Shown here piece after piece: positions 59,682-64,000 of a stretch of DNA of 64,000 nucleotides. The stretch is from assembly GCA_038534295.1 (NCBI GenBank), contig JBCAXA010000001.1, forward strand, positions 1,426,001 through 1,490,000, written 5' to 3'. The stretch's first letter is position 1. Each line of letters starts with the position of its first letter. The notes under the pieces are model-generated. The model was not told the DNA's origin. It saw only the letters and a list, made by a program, of their open reading frames with translations, and searched no databases. The DNA is from JBCAXA01 sp038534295. GTDB taxonomy: Bacteria; Pseudomonadota; Gammaproteobacteria; Steroidobacterales; Woeseiaceae. The translations under genes and the position numbers were made by a program.

Positions 59682-60638
59682 TCAGTCGGTCGTTTCTTGT
59701 TGGGTTTCGGCACTCAATGAACGCTCCGCAGCGATAACACCGCGCGCGGTCGCGTCCGCAATGATCAGGTCGGCAACGCGCCCGGCGTCCTCTTCGTGCG
59801 CCAGGTGCCCGACACTCGGCAATTCGGTCATCCAGGCCACACCGCACTGGCGCAACACCCGCTCCGCCTGCCACGGCGAAACCGCGGCATCGCGCCGGCC
59901 GACAATCAAGTGCAGCGGCACCTCGAGGCGGGCAAGCGCGCGGAACAACGGGTCAATGCGCCATTTGGCCATCATCGTCAGCGTCGCGCGGACCCGCTCG
60001 GGTGAGGCTAGCGTCGCCTGATAGGCCTTGAGCCCCTGCTCATCGAGCCTTGAACCCGTGCTGCGGATCAACCGGTCGACGCGATCGAGATCGACCGCCT
60101 GCGACGCCACGTAGCGCGTGACCAGGCCACTGCCCGCCAGCATGCCGGCGAGCGGGGCCAGCAAACTCTGCGCCGGGCCGCCATACGGCAAAAACGCGCC
60201 GTTGATGGCGATCAGCAATTCTGGGGCACAGTGCGAGCCAACGCACAGCTCGGCACCGAGTGCAGCGCCGGCCGAGTGGCCAACGATGACGCGCGGTGCA
60301 AACTCGAGTTTGCGCAACAGTCGGGCCACAGCGCTCGCCATGCCGTCGAGAGTCATCGCGCTCGCGCTGGCGGCAACGCTGTCGCCGTGGCCGGGTAGGT
60401 CCGGGGCGAGTACCTCGAAGTGGCGCGCAAGCCGTGGACCGAGATCGCGCCACGTGTGCATGGCCGAACCGGTGCCGTGCAGCAACAGCAAGGCCGGTCT
60501 TGCTGCGTCGCCACTGCGCCCGACGGCCCATCGGACGTCCGACAACGCGACTTGCTCGCGCTGCAGCGGGCCGTTCCAAATGTCGCCAGTGGCGCGCGGC
60601 GCTGCAGTATCTGAAGACCATGTGGCGGCACTGAGCAT
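59682..60638 (-). CDS. bchO: BchO alpha/beta hydrolase-fold protein
   Basis: The 318-residue protein has the alpha/beta-hydrolase elements LLLLHGTGSAMHTWRD (oxyanion loop), VIVGHSAGAALGAEL (nucleophile elbow Ser) and a C-terminal His in SVGHLAHEED. BchO is encoded with bchD and bchI in purple bacteria and is implicated in the Mg-chelatase step, though its reaction is not settled. It is 4 bp after bchD. Confidence 0.92.
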   Translation of the reverse strand: MLSAATWSSDTAAPRATGDIWNGPLQREQVALSDVRWAVGRSGDAARPALLLLHGTGSAMHTWRDLGPRLARHFEVLAPDLPGHGDSVAASASAMTLDGMASAVARLLRKLEFAPRVIVGHSAGAALGAELCVGSHCAPELLIAINGAFLPYGGPAQSLLAPLAGMLAGSGLVTRYVASQAVDLDRVDRLIRSTGSRLDEQGLKAYQATLASPERVRATLTMMAKWRIDPLFRALARLEVPLHLIVGRRDAAVSPWQAERVLRQCGVAWMTELPSVGHLAHEEDAGRVADLIIADATARGVIAAERSLSAETQQETTD

Positions 60639-60642
60639 GGCG

Positions 60643-62376
60643 TTAGGCAGCGCGCGATGCGCCGGTGCTCCGAATCGCGGCCGCTACCGATTGCGCATCC
60701 GCGTAGGGCAGCGGCAAATAGTCCGCATCAGCGGCGGCGGCGAGTTCACGGCAGGCGTCGCGCGGCCGCCGGCCGGTATCGATGATCAAAGTCGCTGCGC
60801 CGACGTCGGCAAGGCCGCGAGCGGCATCCAGGGCGTGGTCGGCCGCATCGGGGTGGCCGGGCGTGCCGTCGCGACCGACGTTGCCGCGGCCGTCGGTCAT
60901 GACGACGACGAGCGCGCGTTTATCGTCACGCTGTACCGCGCGCGCCATCGTTGCCGCCATATCGAGCGCGCTGGCGAGTGGCGTACCGCCGCCGCCCGGC
61001 AGCGCGGCGAGTTCGCGCTTGACCCGCGCCAGCGAGCGTGTTGGCGGCAGCAGGCATTCCGGGGCCTCGCCGCGAAACACGATTAAGGCCACTTCGTCGC
61101 GGCGCACGTAGCACTCGGCGAGCAGCAGTTCGATCGCTCCTTTGACCTCGGCGAGTCGCTGTACGGCGGCCGAGCCGGACGCATCAACCGCGAAGATCGT
61201 GGTCGACCGGGTCGGCGCAAGACGCCGCGACGCGCGCAAGTCGGCACTGCGAATCTCTAGCCGCTTATCGGCGCCGCGCAGGCGCTGCCACGGCGCCGCG
61301 GCCCGCAGCGTGGACAGCACGTGCAGGCGCTGACCGCTGCCGCGCCGAAAGTGTTCGGTGCCGGCTGGCCGGCCGCGCGAATGCGAACGGGTTTGTTGGT
61401 CGCCGCGACCGCGTGCGCCGCCACGCACCGCGCCGCGACGCTCCAACCGCGCGAGTAGCGCTGCCGGGATCGCGGCCGCGATCGCTTCGAGCACCTGATC
61501 CGACAACGGCTGATCGCTGCCATCGTCGGCGCCGCGCTCATCGCCGGACGCGTCCGTCTCGTCGGGCGGCGGCGGTGTCGAGTCGCTCGCAAGGTCTGGC
61601 GGGAGCATGCGAACACGCGAGGCGTACACGAGACGTGCCGCGTGACTCGCATCGTCGTCGCTGACGACATCACGGCCAGCAAGCGCCGCGTACGCCCGCG
61701 CGGCGAAACTGGCCAGCAACACAGCGCGCGGTGAGTCGATGCCAAAAGCGGCAGCCGCGGTCACGAGCAAGCGCAGCGGTTCGTCCGGTAAAGCCACGCT
61801 GCGATAACGCGTGCGCGCTGCAGCAACGGCGGCGTGATCCGGCCATCGATCGGCCAACAGCGCGGGTTCGAGAAACGCCGCGTCGACCCGAAACGCCAGT
61901 CGATCAACAAGCGCTGCTGCCGGTGGGGCATCGTCTGCTAGCGATTCGTCGCAAGCGAGCACGGCAAATTTCGCGGCGCAGCGCGTCGCAAGTCCGTCGC
62001 GCTGCACATCGACAACACCGGTATCGAGCGCGTTGGCGATCGCCGCGACGCAGGATTGATCGGCGCGTTCCGCCATCGGTACGACAACCAGGCCAGCATT
62101 GGCGCGACTCAGCAAGCCTGGCTGGAGGATCGGCCGGCCGGCGGCAAGCGTCGCCGCCAAATCGAGGCCACCCAGCAGGGCATCGGGCGCGACACCGGGC
62201 GGCACGCGAATCGCTTGGCCATCGGCCAGTTCGGCCTCGAGGAAACGCGCGATACTGTCACGCCCGGGGCCGCCCAGACCGGCAAGCACCAGCCCGCCGA
62301 GATCATGCGCGGCAACCGCGACGAGACTGGCCGCCGCGACCGCATCGTCATGCGGATTGGTGACCGCGTCGTTCAT
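60643..62376 (-). CDS. bchD: Magnesium chelatase subunit D
   Basis: The 577-residue protein has an N-terminal AAA-like half without a Walker A motif, an acidic/proline linker (PPPPDETDASGDERGADDG, about residues 270-290) and a C-terminal VWA domain with the metal site IFAVDASGSAAVQ. It forms the double-ring with BchI that powers insertion of Mg into protoporphyrin IX. It overlaps the bchI stop by 4 bp. Confidence 0.94.
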   Translation of the reverse strand: MNDAVTNPHDDAVAAASLVAVAAHDLGGLVLAGLGGPGRDSIARFLEAELADGQAIRVPPGVAPDALLGGLDLAATLAAGRPILQPGLLSRANAGLVVVPMAERADQSCVAAIANALDTGVVDVQRDGLATRCAAKFAVLACDESLADDAPPAAALVDRLAFRVDAAFLEPALLADRWPDHAAVAAARTRYRSVALPDEPLRLLVTAAAAFGIDSPRAVLLASFAARAYAALAGRDVVSDDDASHAARLVYASRVRMLPPDLASDSTPPPPDETDASGDERGADDGSDQPLSDQVLEAIAAAIPAALLARLERRGAVRGGARGRGDQQTRSHSRGRPAGTEHFRRGSGQRLHVLSTLRAAAPWQRLRGADKRLEIRSADLRASRRLAPTRSTTIFAVDASGSAAVQRLAEVKGAIELLLAECYVRRDEVALIVFRGEAPECLLPPTRSLARVKRELAALPGGGGTPLASALDMAATMARAVQRDDKRALVVVMTDGRGNVGRDGTPGHPDAADHALDAARGLADVGAATLIIDTGRRPRDACRELAAAADADYLPLPYADAQSVAAAIRSTGASRAA

Positions 62377-63383
62377 GCCGTAAACACCGAATCCAGGGCG
62401 CGGCTCACGCGGACGCCGGCCGCCGCGTCGTCAAGCGGATCACGCCTGAGTCGATGGCCAAGCGCCGCTGGCGCCACGGCCTTGAGCTCCGCCTCACCGA
62501 CTTCGGTAAGATCGCGCAGCGCCGCCAACGCGCGCGCCGCACGAACCAACGTCAACTCGCCGCGCAGACCGTCAGTGCCAGCCGCGACGCACAGTTCGGC
62601 AGCGCGGCGGATTGCCGCATCCGGTACATCGACGTCGTGCAGCGCATCGCGCGCCGCAAGAATCTGCCGGCGGACTTTGCTTTCGCGGCTCGACCAGCGA
62701 CGGCGAAACGCGACCGGATCGCGTTCGAAGTCGTCGCGGCGCCGGACGATTTCGACCCGTTGCTCGATATCGGTCGGTGTCGCGATGCTGACCGACAAGC
62801 CAAACCGATCCAGCAGCTGCGGCCGCAGCTCGCCTTCCTCCGGATTGCCGCTGCCGACCAGTACGAAACGGGCCGGATGGCGAACGCTGAGCCCTTCCCG
62901 CTCGACGACGTTCTCACCGGTCGCAGCGACGTCAAGCAGAAGATCGATGATGTGATCCTCGAGCAGGTTGACCTCGTCGACGTACAAAAAACCGCGATTC
63001 GCACGCGCAAGCAACCCAGGCTCAAACGCTTTTTCGCCGTGGGCGAGCGCTTTCTCGATATCGAGCGCACCGACGACGCGATCCTCGGTGACGCCGAGCG
63101 GCAGATCGACGACCGGGATCTGCACTTGTTTCGCTTGCTTGCCGCCACCGACACATGAGCAGCCAGCACAGCGCGAACCGTCGGGCGACGTGTTGTAGTG
63201 GCAGTTTTCACGCACGGCAATTTTGGGAAGCAGGCCGGCAAGCGCACGCACGGCGGTTGATTTGCCCGTGCCGCGATCACCGAATACCAGCACGCCGCCG
63301 ACGTTTGGGTCGACGGCGCTGATCAAGAGCGCCTGGCGCATCTCGTCCTGACCGACGATTGCGGTGAAAGGAAATGCACTCAT
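62373..63383 (-). CDS. bchI: Magnesium chelatase ATPase subunit I
   Basis: The 336-residue AAA+ protein has Walker A GDRGTGKSTAVRALAGLLP, a CAGCSC-containing insertion (about residues 70-75), Walker B LYVDEVNLLEDHI and the sensor GSGNPEEGELRPQLLDRFG. The ATG start at 63383 follows puhE by 27 bp. Confidence 0.95.
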   Translation of the reverse strand: MSAFPFTAIVGQDEMRQALLISAVDPNVGGVLVFGDRGTGKSTAVRALAGLLPKIAVRENCHYNTSPDGSRCAGCSCVGGGKQAKQVQIPVVDLPLGVTEDRVVGALDIEKALAHGEKAFEPGLLARANRGFLYVDEVNLLEDHIIDLLLDVAATGENVVEREGLSVRHPARFVLVGSGNPEEGELRPQLLDRFGLSVSIATPTDIEQRVEIVRRRDDFERDPVAFRRRWSSRESKVRRQILAARDALHDVDVPDAAIRRAAELCVAAGTDGLRGELTLVRAARALAALRDLTEVGEAELKAVAPAALGHRLRRDPLDDAAAGVRVSRALDSVFTA

Positions 63384-63410
63384 GGCGCCGTTCCAGCCGG
63401 TCGCGGACCG

Positions 63411-64000
63411 TCAGTCCGCCGGCAAACGCACCACCGGGCGCCACAGCCAGTCATCGGGAACCTTCAACATCAGGAACAAATGCTCGAGTACTGCCAGCGC
63501 CAGCAGTGTCGTCAGCAACGTTCCGCCGATACTCGCGTACGCACCGTCGCTGCCGGCGAGCCACGACTCGTACACCCACCAGATCGCGAGCGCAGCGGCA
63601 ATGAGCGACAGCGGAAACAGCGCGTTCATGCGCCGCTGTCGCGTATACGTCGTCAGGTATTGCAGATGCGTCGGCCAAAATTCGGTGTGCAAGTTGCGCA
63701 CGCCGAGAAAGATATTCAGCTTCGTGCTCCAGCGCATCAGCCACAGCGCCGCAAACGTCCAAGCGGCAACCGCATTGGCCGCAGCAGCTAGCGTTATGAT
63801 CAACATGACGGCCGTCACCACGATCGCGATCTCGTGATAAAGACACGCGCGTACGCCGCGCCGAAAGCGTTCGCTATTGGATACACCGGGCGGGCAAGCG
63901 GCGGGTTTCGGCCCCGACACATACCCGGTGAGATACGCGATCTCGTGCCAGCTCCAAACACCGATGGCGCCGATAAATCCGGTGAGCGCACCGGCCGCAC
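63411..64000 (-). CDS. puhE: Photosynthetic complex assembly protein PuhE (5' part off the window)
   Basis: The frame is open to the right edge (196 codons), with VWSWHEIAYLTGYVSGP just inside it, so the gene starts beyond 64000; a GTG at 63920 is an internal codon. Several membrane helices, the LYHEIAIVVT segment and the RNLHTEFWPTHLQYLTTYTRQR motif (about 60-80 residues before the C-terminal third) match PuhE. It is thought to help assemble the reaction-centre/LH1 complex. It precedes bchI on the same strand, an arrangement that differs from the usual acsF-puhE neighbourhood. Confidence 0.88.
   Translation of the reverse strand, partial: AAGALTGFIGAIGVWSWHEIAYLTGYVSGPKPAACPPGVSNSERFRRGVRACLYHEIAIVVTAVMLIITLAAAANAVAAWTFAALWLMRWSTKLNIFLGVRNLHTEFWPTHLQYLTTYTRQRRMNALFPLSLIAAALAIWWVYESWLAGSDGAYASIGGTLLTTLLALAVLEHLFLMLKVPDDWLWRPVVRLPAD

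Noticed and set aside
63411..63920. Complete 169-residue membrane protein
   Set aside because: The frame continues upstream with PuhE sequence to the window edge, so the GTG at 63920 is internal.

Overview
The window comes from a GC-rich, Gram-negative proteobacterium that makes bacteriochlorophyll a. The best overall fit is an aerobic anoxygenic phototrophic gammaproteobacterium with an oligotroph-type nutrient-scavenging outer membrane. Reasons are the photosynthesis gene cluster in the right third (pufBALMC, bchCXYZ, bchIDO, crtB/C/E/F, puhE), the absence of any LH2 (puc) genes here, the large TonB-dependent receptors, the Cpx-type stress system and the MoxR/DUF4175 operon. The class assignment is inferred from protein style; no rRNA is present. 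No tRNA, rRNA, CRISPR array, transposase or phage gene was recognised, and no gene-free stretch exceeds about 300 bp.

Layout. 1-6.2 kb: a secreted protein cut by the left edge, then a minus-strand unit of a beta-helix-like lipoprotein and a TonB-dependent receptor, preceded by an orphan PhoB-like response regulator. Two 29-nt triple direct repeats with 11-bp period (Pho-box architecture) lie upstream of the regulator and of the lipoprotein, so this block looks like a phosphate-responsive uptake module. 6.4-20 kb: one tightly coupled plus-strand operon of eight genes (DUF4159, VWA/GATase-like membrane protein, caspase-fold protein lacking the catalytic Cys, TPR plus HELAH metallopeptidase, MoxR ATPase, DUF58, BatA-like VWA protein, DUF4175). 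20-22.5 kb: modABC molybdate transporter, followed by an unusual long perfect inverted repeat. 22.7-25.4 kb: CpxP-like protein divergent from a CpxR/CpxA-like pair.

25.5-46 kb: an alpha-glucan (maltodextrin) utilisation region. It holds a LacI-type regulator, a TonB receptor with two flavin-dependent tryptophan-halogenase-like proteins and a GH13 enzyme in one unit, a second unit of GH97, MFS transporter and GH13 lipoprotein, and a plus-strand unit of a cyclomaltodextrinase-like GH13, a GH13 alpha-glucosidase, a sodium:solute symporter and an agmatinase-like ureohydrolase. The same palindrome, TGAATACGTATTCA and close variants, occurs in front of all three structural units and probably marks the LacI regulon. 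Polymer would cross the outer membrane through the receptor, be cut in the periplasm by GH13/GH97 enzymes, enter by the MFS and SSS carriers and be finished by the cytoplasmic glucosidase.

46-64 kb: the photosynthesis gene cluster, separated from the glucan region by a terminator. On the minus strand run puhE-bchI-bchD-bchO-crtB-thuA-like, then crtE-crtF-bchC-bchX-bchY-bchZ-pufQ-like-pufB-pufA-pufL-pufM-pufC; crtC is on the plus strand, divergent from crtE. TGT-N12-ACA sites (PpsR/CrtJ type) overlap the bchC promoter and the crtE/crtC divergent promoter, and a GC-rich hairpin sits between pufA and pufL where it would protect the LH1 message. A ThuA-fold gene sits inside the cluster, while crtI, crtD, crtA, the regulator ppsR and the remaining bch genes are not in this window.
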